From Oxytricha trifallax (taxonomy: Eukaryota > Ciliophora > Spirotrichea > Sporadotrichida > Oxytrichidae), in contig ARYC01001548.1 of assembly GCA_000711775.1 (NCBI GenBank), positions 1 through 64,000 of the forward strand: a stretch of DNA of 64,000 nucleotides, read 5' to 3'. Shown in pieces: positions 46,796-57,649 of the stretch. Every line of letters begins with the position of its first letter. The stretch's first letter is position 1. Under the pieces are notes generated by a model. That model made no database searches and had not been told where the DNA came from. It saw only the letters and a program-made list of their open reading frames with translations. The position numbers and the translations under genes are program-made.

Positions 46796-47352
46796 TATAA
46801 GGATAGGGTGACCCACAGGGGCCCGAGGCTGGAGACTTTCTAATAGAGCTTTCTACTACACTAAGGCCTCCTGAGGGTAGGCAGGGGGTTGCTGGGTTTC
46901 ACCGCATTAGGGGCCAGTCGGCGGGGTTCAATCTGTCAGATCCTAGACTCCTCGAGTCCTCTGCACGCTAAGGATTTCCCTGCATTAGATGAGCTACCTG
47001 GCGTGAGTTCAGTTTCCTAGGTAATAGGGAGCAGGATGAAGGTGGTGCTCAACCTTCAAAAGTGAGACGATGAGGTCGGGTTAATGAGGCTACCACAGCG
47101 AAAGGACAGAGACTACTATCTCAGCAGCAGTGGAACCTGGTAAGCGTTTTCTCCAGACTCCCCTTTATTGTTTACAGGAAGCAGATCTCTGCGAGCTCTG
47201 CGTGGGATACTCCTAGTTCACTAGGCTCTTATCTCGTATGCATCTTGATACAGGGAGATGAGGAATTGGGGGGCGAGGTGGTTTTTTGGAGTTTTTCTAG
47301 CTCACGACTTGCCACGTCAACTCACTTCAGATACGTCTACGTCACGACTAAA
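46796..47352. other. GC-rich island of unknown nature
   Basis: About 560 bp of roughly half GC with sharp borders in ~75-80% AT DNA. No frame is convincingly coding under the ciliate code. GGGGTTCAATCTGTCAG near 46925 resembles a pol III B box with one mismatch, and GGGGCCAGTCGGC lies just before it, but no cloverleaf was found. It could be a germline repeat (SINE-like) or foreign DNA. No second copy is visible in the window. Confidence 0.55.
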
Positions 47353-47473
47353 ATTGATGGTTTGATTTTAGTATTAAACAGTGAATTGATAAATATTTAA
47401 TTTTGAGTATAACTCATTAATCTTCATTATAATTAATTTGAAAACAAATGTTAAAATAAAACAAATAAATGAA

Positions 47474-48792
47474 TCATGTTTTTATAGTTTTTAAATTGCT
47501 TATTCTGCTTGAAGCTATGATTGTTGAGGTTGACTCCGACACAGTATACAGTGACACCAAATCGTAATTTCCGTATCTCTTCGCAAGATCTATATATTTT
47601 ATTGATTTATATTATATAACTTACCTAATGGTGAGTCCCCGAGAGAGTTCTTAATGTATGGATTTGCTCCCTTGAAAAACAGTAATTTTGCCAATTCAAC
47701 ATTCTTGACTTGGCCACTGCAATAATGCAAGGCTGTCTCTCCAAATGCATTGGGAATGTTAACTTGAATTCCACGCATTAATAAGTGCTCAGTCATTTCT
47801 TTCATACCAGCTTTAACTGCATAATGCAGCAAAGTATAATAAATCTATTGTTAAATTCAATGTTTTTAATAATCTAGCTTAAAAGTAATACACTTTAAAA
47901 AAGTATTGCAATTGTCATCCTCATTAATGCATGATAGATTGTCAAGGCCATGTTTCTCCATTATCAATATTCTATCTTTATCGCCTTGTTGGACAGCTTA
48001 TATTAATTCCAAAAGTGTACCACGGCTTTGAGCTATGTGTCTCTCGATATCTTTCAATGCGCATACTTTCTAGCATGCATAGCACTTCTAGAAGTTCTTT
48101 TAACAATCATAATTATAAATAATTGAAATCTAAATTTTTAAATGATTTTAGATAAAAAGGCAATTTAATACTAAATAGATCTGATGCAATCCATAGCTGC
48201 CCTTAGAGACTGCTTGTTCACTAATAAATTATAATGAGAAATAAATAGAATTTACCAATTTTAACAATTTATCATATCGATGTCTGAAGCTGCCACATTA
48301 ACCACTGAATGTTGCTGTTTTAATTATGGCGACTTCTAAATGTTTAGGTTTTATGGCAGCTGATTTGTGATATTATTGCTCAAAATAAAGTTAAAAATAT
48401 TCTCTATCCATATTTAGAGAGCTTTATAACTGAGAATATTAATACAACAATCATTTTAGTGATAATGTTCTCTTTGACTGAATTAGACTGTCTAAGCACT
48501 CTTTAAACATGAGAATGACCTTCAGCTGAGTTTGCACCTCTGTTAGCTCCACTTCCTCTCATTTAGAGGATTTAATCCCTTAGGGAATTTAGTTCCTGAT
48601 TCGATGCTCTTAATTCTTCTTACAATCGTTGATTCTCTTTTTCCAAGTAAATTAATTTAAGTTTTAAATTAAATTAAATAATAAATAAATAATTGAATCA
48701 ATAAATATATTCATTATTTTATTGTAAGAGTTACTTTTAAGCCTTTCTTTGCTTAAATTAAAATAATTATTATTACTCTCTTTATTTTCCAT
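47474..48792 (-). CDS. Coiled-coil plus ankyrin-repeat protein
   Basis: Starts MENKESNNNYFNLSKERLKS at ATG 48792. After an IES a coiled coil follows (YLEKENQRLQEELRASNQEL, 48650-48560). After further gaps come blocks SAAIKPKHLEVAIIKTATF and NKQSLRAAMDCIRS, then a Cys-containing stretch (CYACQKVCALKDIERHI, about 48075). The ankyrin region runs LLELIQAVQQGDKDRILIM, TLLHYAVKAGMKEMTEHLLM, NAFGETALHYCSGQVKNVEL, AKLLFFKGANPYIKNSLGDS. The tail LAKRYGNYDLVSLYTVSES ends at TGA 47474. TLLHYAVKAG and GETALHYC are standard ankyrin motifs. At least two IESs and one intron were resolved. Likely a cortical or signalling scaffold; partners unknown. Confidence 0.8.
47590..47624 (-). other. Intron, 35 nt
   Basis: GTAAGT...ATATAG. 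Splicing joins GDSPL and DLAKRYGNYD in frame. Confidence 0.85.
47831..47906 (-). other. IES, pointer ATACTTT
   Basis: On the gene strand the 7-bp repeat lies at 47906-47900 and 47837-47831. Removal gives EDDNCNTLLHYAVKAG in frame, completing an ankyrin repeat start. Confidence 0.92.
48647..48727 (-). other. IES, pointer TTAC
   Basis: TTAC (gene strand) at 48727-48724 and 48650-48647. Removal gives LKSNSYLEKENQRLQEEL in frame. Confidence 0.82.
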
Positions 48793-49459
48793 TTATTTTG
48801 CTTTATTGAATCTATATGAAGTGTATTAATCGCTTTGCATTTTAATTTCCCAAACAAATCAATCACTAAACTATATGATGCTTACCTTTTATGCTTAGAA
48901 ATCATTTCCGATATCATGAGTGTTGGGGACATTAACTTATTGGTGTTAAAGTGGGTAAAGTTACAGAGCAGGGAGTTTCTTCTTCATTTCTTAATTATCT
49001 TTAAATTACTATTCAATTTATGCAATGTAATTAAGTGAATTATTAATGATTCAAATTTGAAGTTTAACGATTAATATGGCATTGTTTATATACAATATAC
49101 CATAATTAATATGAGAGAGTGAATAGAGTTAAATTATAAAGAAATATGAAATTTAAATATTTTCGATTAAATTAACTTGTCTTTTAATTCTTTGAATAAG
49201 ATAAGTTTGTATTGATAATAAATTTCTTGATCTCATAAAGGCCAATTTATATATTGAATTCATAAGTTGAAAATTAAAAATATAAACAATAGCTTATTTT
49301 TTGGTTTATTAGATTATATATTGACTAGGAAACTAGCAAAAATTACAATTATATCTTTAATTGTGTTTAGATATAGCAAATAAGGAAGATAATTTAAAAA
49401 TATTATACGAGTCTTAAAACTAGTAAGTATTAAATAATTTAATCCTCTTTATTTATTCT
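48793..49459. other. AT-rich intergenic
   Basis: An open stretch at 48835-49038 on the plus strand has no recognisable motif and is not annotated. Confidence 0.45.
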
Positions 49460-52400
49460 TCATAATTTTTGATGAGGACGGTTTACCTTCTTTTTGTATA
49501 CAGAATTCTTTTGGCTTCTACTGAGATTGCTTGGAAGTCTATTCGCAAATGAAGGGTCTCTGATGCTGTCAAACATTGGTCTTGAGTCGTATCCTCTTGC
49601 TTAAATTTCAGCAGGAGTTCTGGGTAGTTTGAATGAAGATTCGCTATCAATACGACTCATTCCTATGCCCAAGTAATTATTAATGAAATTATTTTAAATA
49701 ATCTATATTAAATACCTAGGAAGTGTAAACTCAATCTTTTAAACGTCAATAATAATAATCTTATTATTATGATCATCTCCTGGCTTGCCAGTTCTAATCT
49801 CTTCTATCTTTCTAATCATAACATGTTGAGTTCTCATAAGCTCAACCAAAATGTCCTCGTGCTTGGTCAAAGTTGATTTAACATCTTCAAGCTTCTTGTC
49901 CAGATGCAGATTTTCCTTAATTATTTTAGTCTTTAGCTTGTCAATTTTATGAGCTATCTCGTTTTTATTTCCTTCATCTTACCCATCTATTTCAGTTATG
50001 ATCATCAAGTAAACTTATAAGAAAAAGAAGTCAAATTTTCACTATTTTAGTAATGTTATAAATAAGGAGGTTTTAAGCATTCTGCATAGCATAGGTATTC
50101 CTGATTTACTAAGGAATAAGATAAGCATTTTCACCTATCATACTAGCCATCTCCTGGTAAGATGCGTTTTCTGAGTTTTCCTTCACCATTGTGAAAGTTT
50201 CTGAGATTATAGCAATCAACAAGTTCAACATGATAATAGTGTTAAAGACGGTGCAAAGAATGAATAATCCATAGACCATAAATGTGCCAACCCCTCCGAA
50301 TTTCGTTACATCGAAGTCTCCCAAAATAATTCTGTAAGTGTAGATAATAGAGTCAAAAAACCCATCCACAAATTTATCCTCATCATCGTTACCATTAGAA
50401 AGTGTAAGAAATGAGTCAGAGAAGGCTACAATTGTGAAAAACAGCACTACCAAGAAATGCTTCATATCGTAAATGACAAGAATGATCAGTCTTGTTAAGT
50501 AGCCGAAGGACTTGAAAATTCTGAAAAAGTACAAAAATTTGAACCACATAAAGAATACTCCTATGGCTTGCAAAATTCTCTCCAAGCTATAGCTTAACTT
50601 GATATCAAAACCATTAATAACAAGCAAACTCAAAATAATGACTGGGGTAATTATATCAATGTAATTCCAAACTGATTTAAAGTAGTGCCATCCTTCATCA
50701 ACACATTAAATTAGCTCATTCCTCAAGAAATACATTGAGAATAAACTCAGAATAATTTAGCAAGGGAAATCGGCTATTCTTGCAAAATCGTTTTTAGACT
50801 GTTCAAATATGAAATTCAAATAAAAGAACAGTAAACCCTAGAAGCACATAAAAGGTACGAACAATTTGATAATGGTCCATTTTTTAACAAGTGGGTAATT
50901 GAACTCAATCATTTTTCTAATAGTAGGGTCCTCGAACACCTCATACTAGTCGGTTCTAGCCAGCTAATCGTAGAACTCATCTGAAAGTTTATCTTAAAGA
51001 TGATAAATCTTGGGAATGTCTATGATTTCCACCATGATAGGCATCTCTACCTCGTCATCTTAATTGTTGTCATCTTTCATTCTCTTTTTCAATTCCAAGT
51101 GATCAAACCAAAGCTATTAAGTCGAGATTTCTTCCATGTCATCTGGGATGTTACCTTTTGTTATAGATTTCATAGCACATGTTTGCATTACTCTTGATTC
51201 TAAATAGTCTGATAGGGATGGCAATTATCTGCTAATGAAGTATGGTATAAGATCATAAATAGCTCTAGAGTGAAATAAAAAATAAACTAAAAATATATTG
51301 GTATAAATTGTGATGATCAAGTTTGTATCCACTTAAATATTTTAGCATGACATCGATGTTCTTTATATTTTGCTTATCTTTGCATATATGCATGGGTGAT
51401 TTTAACTCAAAGTTTGGCAGGAATGGAATATGAACTTTGATCAATTCTAATTTCTCCTCATCAGGCTGAGCCATTTTAAAAATCTAGCTTACACTTTCTT
51501 CGCTGTTATAAAGCTTATGAAGGATGGTGTCTCCCCCAGGTAGAATATTATAGCAAATTAATTCTATCATTGTTTCATCAAACATTTTTATGTCAAGCTC
51601 AGACGATTGTAACTTTTCAATGATTCTCCAACTTTAAACATTCATTATGATTTTGATGTTATATAAAAATAATCAACTTAGGAAAGTGAAAGAAAAATCT
51701 GCGATATATAGGTTTTTGCAGTTATCAATTGAGTAATCAACATTTATAAGTATAGGATATAACTGGAATGACTACCTTTTCTAATCTAAATAGATGGCGC
51801 TTTTATATGCTTAATATTTTCTAATGAGTCTTTCTTTGATTTATGAAAATTACAATGACTTTCTAAAATTAAATAATAAAATAGGAAAATATTCTATTGT
51901 TGTAGAAATCTCCATTTTTGAGTTTTATATCTTCTTTATCGAAAAGAGGTATCACATTATAAGCTTTTTCTTCGCATTTATTTGTTAAATCAATGATTTT
52001 TTCTATTCCTTCTCTGTTTATGATCTTGATTAATTAATGTAAACTTTATTAATGTCTTTAAATTTAATAAATTATACATATTTTGATAGTAGTGTCATCT
52101 ATCCATTTGAATCTTTTCATAATATCTTAGACGGGCTCCTCATCAATATTCATCAGATACCTCGGTATCGCGTATTAAAACTGCATATGAAATATAATTA
52201 ATTAAGACTTTTTATGCATTGAAATGGCATTTCTGACTATAAAATCCTTGTTCTTGAGATCCACATCAATCAAGTTCTTAAACGAGGGAGATAAGCACCT
52301 GATAAAACCTTCTTAAGTTTCTAGATCAAAAGGATATCTCTCAAATCTCTTAACTAACTCCCAGGTCACATTCTTTTTAATCTGCTTATCTTCAATTTTC

Positions 52401-52489
52401 CTGTAGAGCACTACTCTCAAGTTATCTATAATCTCGAGCATGAAGAATAAGTTTGAATCGAAAAAGATTCTTTAATTTTTTTCGCTCAT
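49460..52489 (-). CDS. TRP/polycystin-like cation channel with long N-terminus
   Basis: Starts MSEKNQRIFFDSNLFFMLEI at ATG 52489. A cytoplasmic N-terminal part includes WELVKRFERYPFDLET, ILPGGDTILHKLYN and HICKDKQNIKNIDVMLKYLS (ankyrin-like spacing, not certain). LYDLIPYFISRQLPSLSDYL and RKMIEFNYPLVKKWTIIKLF lead into the membrane domain: PFMCFQGLLFFYLNFIF, IILSLFSMYFLRNELI, SVWNYIDIITPVIILSLLV, FFMWFKFLYFFRIFKSFGYL, DMKHFLVVLFFTIVAFSDSF, pore YTYRIILGDFDVTKFGGV, and FNTIIMLNLLIAIISETFTM. A coiled-coil tail (EIAHKIDKLKTKIIKENLHL) ends KKVNRPHQKL at TGA 49460. The membrane core from 50633 to 50109 is uninterrupted. Paralogue of 14330-17597. Confidence 0.85.
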
Positions 52490-52860
52490 AACTTAATACC
52501 CTAAAAAAGAATTTAAATAAATTACTAATCTAAGATTCATGATTAAAGAGTATAAATATTAGTTTAGAATATGTTTACTTTTATATAATAAAAGATATTA
52601 TAAGCCTTAATAGATGCAAGATTAACATGTTATTTATTAGTATTTATAATTAAATTAATATAAATATATATATGATTTAAAACCAGATTTTAAGAAACTA
52701 TTTAAATCTTAATATATACAATTATTTAGATTTTTTTGAGTCATTTCTGTGAATTTATATCATAAGATTGTAGATTTAAGCTTTTAATAGAAAATGAAAT
52801 TATAAATGAAAAAATTATTTTTATTAATTTGTATTTAAATAAATAGATTAATTTTCAATA
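52490..52860. other. AT-rich intergenic
   Basis: Upstream of the channel gene start; no gene seen. Confidence 0.4.
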
Positions 52861-53276
52861 TTGTAGGAATACATTCGAAATTGGGAAATTAATTTAAATT
52901 AAATTAATTATAAATCAAAATCTTGGCAGTTAAAGTTGGCCAATTTAAATGATTTTGGGCTCATTCGATAGAGAATTTAAAATTAGCTGGACTTTATTAT
53001 TGGCGGTACTATTTTATCGCATCCCTGGAGCGAGATAACTCGACTTTAATTAAACATCTCTAAATTCATTAAATTATGCCCTCACATTAAAGTCGAGTTA
53101 TCTCGCTCCAGGGATGCGATAAAATAGTACCGCCAATAATAAAGTCCAGCTAATTTTGAATTCTCTATCGAATGAGCCCAATATCATTCAAATTGGACAA
53201 CTTTAACTGCCACGATATTTAATTAATTATTTATTTAATTAAAATTAATTTCCCAAATGCGAATGTATTCCTACAA
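52861..53276. mobile_element. Palindromic MITE, copy 2, TA target duplication
   Basis: 416 bp, same family as 8248-8661. Ends are TTGTAGGAATACATTCGAA in both orientations, flanked by TA at 52859-52860 and 53277-53278. Inner arms share TTTATCGCATCCCTGGAGCG and GGGCTCATTCGATAGAG with copy 1. This copy has the most perfect palindrome of the three. Confidence 0.9.
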
Positions 53277-53280
53277 TAAT

Positions 53281-53310
53281 ATTTCAAATTCAAATATATT
53301 TCTACAATAA
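53281..53310. repeat. Solo MITE-end-like fragment
   Basis: TTCAAATATATTTCTACAAT resembles the right tip of the adjacent MITE and lies just 4 bp beyond it; maybe a relic of an earlier copy. Confidence 0.45.
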
Positions 53311-53375
53311 GTTCATAAATTAATATATAGTCTTCAGATAATGAAAGTTACGTCTATATTGGAGAGAAGAGCAAT

Positions 53376-53512
53376 TAAAACCCCAAAACCCTTTCAGTAG
53401 TTTGATTGAGTTTTTGATTGATAAAAGTAGACTATTAGTGCATACTTTATTAGGGTTTTAATAGGGTTTATGTAGGTGTTTAATGTTTAAATATTAGTAA
53501 TTTAAGTGAGTA
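53376..53512. repeat. TBE left terminal inverted repeat
   Basis: Begins TAAAACCCCAAAACCCTTTC, preceded by AAT (53373-53375). Inverted match to 57190-57325 over about 135 bp. Confidence 0.88.
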
Positions 53513-53513
53513 T

Positions 53514-53890
53514 ATGCGAGGTTTGGGGTCAGTTTATGACAGTGAGTATATAGATTTATTGTTTAAGTTGCGTTATGGATGTAATGAATATAGTGATCAA
53601 CTCAAGCCTATTCTAAATTACACATCTATAGCAAGACTACTCCATAAATCTCCTGCAACTGTGAGGTTTCACTGTCTATAGCTATTGAATTTAAAGAGAT
53701 AGCAGCTTAATTCTAAGCCTAAAAGACCTTTAAAATTTTAGCAGCATCATATCGATTATCTTATTAATGATAAAAATCTTAAATACTGCTCTCATTTCTC
53801 TCTGGCCTAGAAAGCTGTGAAGTTTCTTCGCCAATTTCATGAGCTTCATATCTCTGCTTATTCTATAGGAAATATATATATAAAAAAGAA
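53514..53890 (+). pseudogene. Truncated TBE 42-kDa transposase
   Basis: Starts MRGLGSVYDSEYIDLLFKLR and follows the left-edge copy to about residue 125 (HELHISAYSIGNIY). It then diverges abruptly. The DDE residues are absent, so no activity is expected. Confidence 0.82.
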
Positions 53891-54242
53891 TGCAGGCAAT
53901 GAAAACTGGATAGGTATTACACCCAGATGCTTGCAGCTGTCAAGCAGGGCATAGAGCAGCAGTAATGTCACAGTGAAGGAATAGGAAGGTAAGGGGTCTT
54001 GAGATTAAGATTTTGGGTCTTTTGAAGAAAATTTCTTTAGATCTAGCTTCCATAAGGCTGTTTTTCCTTTATGTGTCTCTGCTGAAATCCACTCTTAGTT
54101 ATTTAACTGATTAATACTTTTAAATAAGATCAGGATTTACTATTCTTATACAATCAATTTAATAAAGAACATCTATCTATCTTGTTTTACAATTGAATCA
54201 AAGTCATAGATATTATTGTACCATCTTCAGAACAAGTTATTA
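53891..54242. other. Unrecognised, less AT-rich segment
   Basis: Replaces the rest of the transposase. The first 150 bp (ATTACACCCAGATGCTTGCA and following) are GC-richer than the surroundings and match nothing else in the window. No convincing ORF. Confidence 0.4.
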
Positions 54243-54656
54243 TTGTATGAATACATTTGATTTGGGAAATTAAATATAAATATATAAATAGATGTTCAAA
54301 TTTGTGGCGGTTAACTTTCTGGAAACCTAGACAATATGGCTCTTGTTCGATAGAGAATTCAAAATTAGCTTGACTTTACTATTGGCGGTATCCCTTTATC
54401 GCATCTCTAGAGTGAGTTAACTTGACTTTAATTTTGGGTGATTTTATTGATTGATTTTTTTCAAAAATTAAAGTCGTGTTATTTCGCTCTAGGGATACGA
54501 TAGAGGGATACAGCCAATAGTAAAGTCCAGCTAATTTTGAATTCTCTATCGAACAATTACCATATTGTCTAGGTTTCCAGAAAGTTAACCTCCATAAATT
54601 TGAACATCTATTTATATATTTATATTTAATTTCCCAAATCAAATGTATTCATACAA
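54243..54656. mobile_element. Palindromic MITE, copy 3, TA target duplication
   Basis: 414 bp; TTGTATGAATACATTTGAT termini flanked by TA at 54241-54242 and 54657-54658. Outer arms differ from copies 1 and 2 (TTTCTGGAAACCTAGACAAT in place of the TTTGGGCTCA segment), while the core (TTTACTATTGGCGGTA) is shared, so it is a distinct subfamily member. Confidence 0.88.
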
Positions 54657-54735
54657 TATTATATTAAATGTATAATTTTTTCTATTAACTACTACTATAA
54701 GTTCTTAAAATTGAATTTTGTTTATTTTTTTAGGA

Positions 54736-55282
54736 TCATTTATCCATTTTATCTATTATTTCTTCCCATACAATTAATTTTCCCTCAAGGCCTGCTGATA
54801 TTAAATATTGGTTGCATTTACTTTTTTTGAGATCAGTAATTTTCTCTGAATAATGAAGTGTGCCATGAAGTTGTAAAGTATTATTGTCCCATATTTTGAT
54901 TAGACTATAAAATTATGTTAATGATACGAAAAATTTACTCACCTTCTGCTACTGAAAAAATGAACTTTTCAATCATATCATATAAAGCATAAACAATAGG
55001 AGCAGTCTAATTTTCATTAATTATTGCATGCCCAAAAATATTCTATAATCTCTGACAAAGTTATAATGATCCAGCCTTTACATTATTGTGAATATAAGTA
55101 ACAAAATTGTTTCTAAATTTCAATCTTTATTATTTGATTAGTAAATTTTCATCATTATCTAAAAGGGATCTATTAGTAATTTTAGTTTTTTCAATATTCT
55201 AATTTTAATTCTGTTCCCTGTATTTTAATTTAGTTTCTTAAGGTAAAGCCTAGTAGAATAGACTTTCATATATTTCCCCCAT
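54736..55282 (-). CDS. 3' coding block of a WD-repeat protein
   Basis: From about 55282 (MGEIYESLFYQALPQETKLK) through VKAGSLQLCQRLQNIFGHAI and APIVYALYDMIEKFIFS, a gap of 38 bp near 54910-54948, then a clear WD unit LIKIWDNNTLQLHGTLHYSE, LISAGLEGKLIVWEE, ending at TGA 54736. The gap has GT..AG ends (GTGAGT...TATAG), but simple splicing does not join the two visible frames, so one frame change or a pointer-type junction is involved. It is on the same strand as, and downstream of, the propeller gene at 57650-63107, and is probably its 3' end. If so the TBE piece 55714-57325 interrupts that gene. Confidence 0.65.
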
Positions 55283-55713
55283 TTCCATTTTTATTCATAT
55301 TATCGACCATTTTAAAGGCAGATTTGCAGTTTAATTTTCTTAAATTTCCCAATGTTTAATATTTTATCAATAACTTTATTTTTATTCTAGTTTTCTTTAG
55401 ATAATTATTCCATTAAATCTATTTATTCTATTTAATAATAATTTTTAATAATGAATTTATATTAATAGTTACTCTAGTCTTAAATAATTAGACTTTAATT
55501 TATTTTAGTATAATTTCTTTTAAATAGAAGAATTATAAAGTGAAATTGAAATTATAAACTTAATAAAATGCAATATATATTGAGTAACAAAATTGGCTAT
55601 AATAGGAAGTGTAAGATAAGTTTATTTTTCGACTTAGAGGTTACTTTTGAAATTTTTCATGATCATTTCCTTAATCAGAATATATTATAATAAAATATAT
55701 CAGCAAACTAAAA

Positions 55714-57158
55714 TGAGCGCTAACCTTTTAAGAAGAGCGGCATTACTTGGACAAAGCCAATAAAAGTTATCATTCCAGCAACCAAGAAAAGTAGAGACCA
55801 GAGACGCTTGTACTCAGTGGGAGCCTACTTATGACAACTTTGACCAGTCTAGCTTTGAGATTTAAATATAAGTTAAGTAGGAGGTTATCAAAGAAGCTGT
55901 GCAAATTGAGGAGGAGGTTAAACAACCCGCCATAGAGCATTAATAAATACCAGCCAAAGTTGACTATTAATGCAAAGAATGCAATAAAGTTTTCCCTTAC
56001 AAGTCAACTTATAAGAGACACTTGAGAGATATACACAACGATATGCCAAGGTTATATCTCAAGCATTAAAAGAAAGATGGGAAGTATGTCTGTGAGTTCT
56101 GTGAGAAGCCATATTCTCATACTAGAGACCTCAAAGTACACTTAAAAAAAAACACAATTAAAGTTTTGTCATTATTCATGACCTACAGGGAATAGATTCC
56201 TCTAAAAGAGAAGATCAAGAAATCTAGTGGAGTCTCTCAGAGTTGAGGTATAGAAGTAAATCAAAATGAAGAAAGCAGTCAAGAACTTTTCTGTCATCTG
56301 ATATAAATAAAATCATGGTAAAAATAGAGGCGATGAAGATTCATATCTTAAAAATTATTGACATAGATTCTTGCCTTGAAAGTTACCTCACTCTTTAGGA
56401 TAAATTAGAAAAGAGAGTCATCACTGATAACTAATATGCCTATAAAATATATCCATTCAATTACTTTCTTGCTGATGACAAGTTCTAAAAGGGATTCGCA
56501 ATTGAGCATTATGCTCTTTAACAAGCAAATTAGAGAGTGCAAGCAAAATATATGGCTAGATGCTATATTACTTGGAAAAGATCAAGTAGCATTTAGACTT
56601 CCTCTCATAAAAATGACTTACAGAGGGTTTTTATCTGATAATAGATACCAAAGATAAATTGGCTAGATCGTGCAGCAAATAGTTTAGGGTATTGACGAGC
56701 TTTACAATCTTGGCTATGTTCATAGAGACTTAAAGGCAGAGAATATCATGATGAACTTTCAGCCTCTTAGGGTTTATATTATTGATTTCAACAGAGCTCA
56801 AAGAGTGCAGGCTTCTGCTTTAGGAAATATATACGTTACTCATGGATATTTCCCAGAGAGAGAGAACTGGAGAGATGGAGACACTTAATGGGATATCTGG
56901 GCTCTAGCAGTAATAATAATAGAGAGCGACATGCCAAGAAACGATTACTTTAGCTGCAGGGGTGAGAGAGATTCTAATTAGAGAATCAAGCAATACCTCG
57001 ATAAAAATAAAATAAAAGGAGGTCTCAGAGAACTTGAATACTCAACTATTATCAAGCCAAGCTAAGAGAATTAACAAAGAATAGAAACAATAAAACATCA
57101 ACTTAATAAGATAAAATTCAGAGAACTGCTACATGACTCTAAGCTTATGTTTGTGTGA
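55714..57158 (+). pseudogene. TBE 57-kDa zinc-finger/kinase gene
   Basis: Starts MSANLLRRAALLGQSQQKLS. Two C2H2 fingers: CKECNKVFPYKSTYKRHLRD-IH (about 55977) and CEFCEKPYSHTRDLKVH (56095). Kinase-like part: IDIDSCLESYLTLQDKL (56365), then in a shifted frame ELYNLGYVHRDLKAENIMMN (56700) and VYIIDFNRAQ (56775), DGDTQWDIWALAVIIIESD (56875). The total span equals about 480 codons, the size of the 57-kDa product. The Mg-binding motif reads DFN rather than DFG. At least two frame changes (near 56220-56310 and 56530) are seen, so this copy is probably non-functional. Confidence 0.85.
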
Positions 57159-57189
57159 AATATATATATAAAAAAAACTCGCTTGTTTT

Positions 57190-57325
57190 ACTCACTTAAA
57201 TTACTAATATTTAAACATTAAACCCCTACATAAACCCTATTAAAACCCTAATAAAGTATGCACTAATAGTCTACTTTTGTCAATCAAACTATCAATCAAA
57301 CAACTTCAAGGGATTTGGGGTTTTG
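57190..57325. repeat. TBE right terminal inverted repeat
   Basis: Ends GGGATTTGGGGTTTTG followed by AAT; inverted match to 53376-53512. It follows the kinase stop by about 30 bp. Confidence 0.88.
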
Positions 57326-57649
57326 AATGTTATTACTGGTATAACTCATTAATTTTAAATATCTAAGCTATTTATTACAATTTTATTTTTATTAGAAATA
57401 ATTTGATCAAATTAATCGTAAATAGTAAAGTAGTGAAATTTGTATATATTTTTCAATGACAGATTCCAGCTAAGTATATGAATATTGTAGTTACAAAATT
57501 AAATAACTTATAAAACTTACTAAGCTTATATTTAATGCCTTCTAAATCTTATTTACCTTGAAAAAAATATTAAAGAGTTATTTAAGAATTTTTATGATAT
57601 TTCTCAATACATATCAATTTTAGATTAAATATAATTAATACTCCTTGAA
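57326..57649. other. AT-rich spacer between TBE and the propeller gene
   Basis: No gene seen. Confidence 0.4.

Larger units (their letters stand above)
53376..57325. mobile_element. TBE termini bracketing a composite region
   Basis: Left and right inverted repeats are in proper opposed orientation 3,950 bp apart, close to the ~4 kb of a complete TBE. Both are flanked by AAT (53373-53375 and 57326-57328), fitting the known 3-bp ANT target. Inside are a truncated transposase, an unrecognised less AT-rich segment (53890-54240), a MITE, a minus-strand WD-repeat coding block and the zinc-finger/kinase gene. The rest of the 42-kDa gene and a 22-kDa gene are not seen. Either one rearranged TBE or two truncated ones. 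Confidence 0.6.

Noticed and set aside
46900-46960. tRNA gene in the GC island
   Set aside because: A B-box-like motif is present but no acceptor stem or anticodon arm could be drawn.
48835-49038. Plus-strand ORF MHFNFPNKSITKLYD
   Set aside because: Intergenic composition, no domain, no flanking coding blocks.
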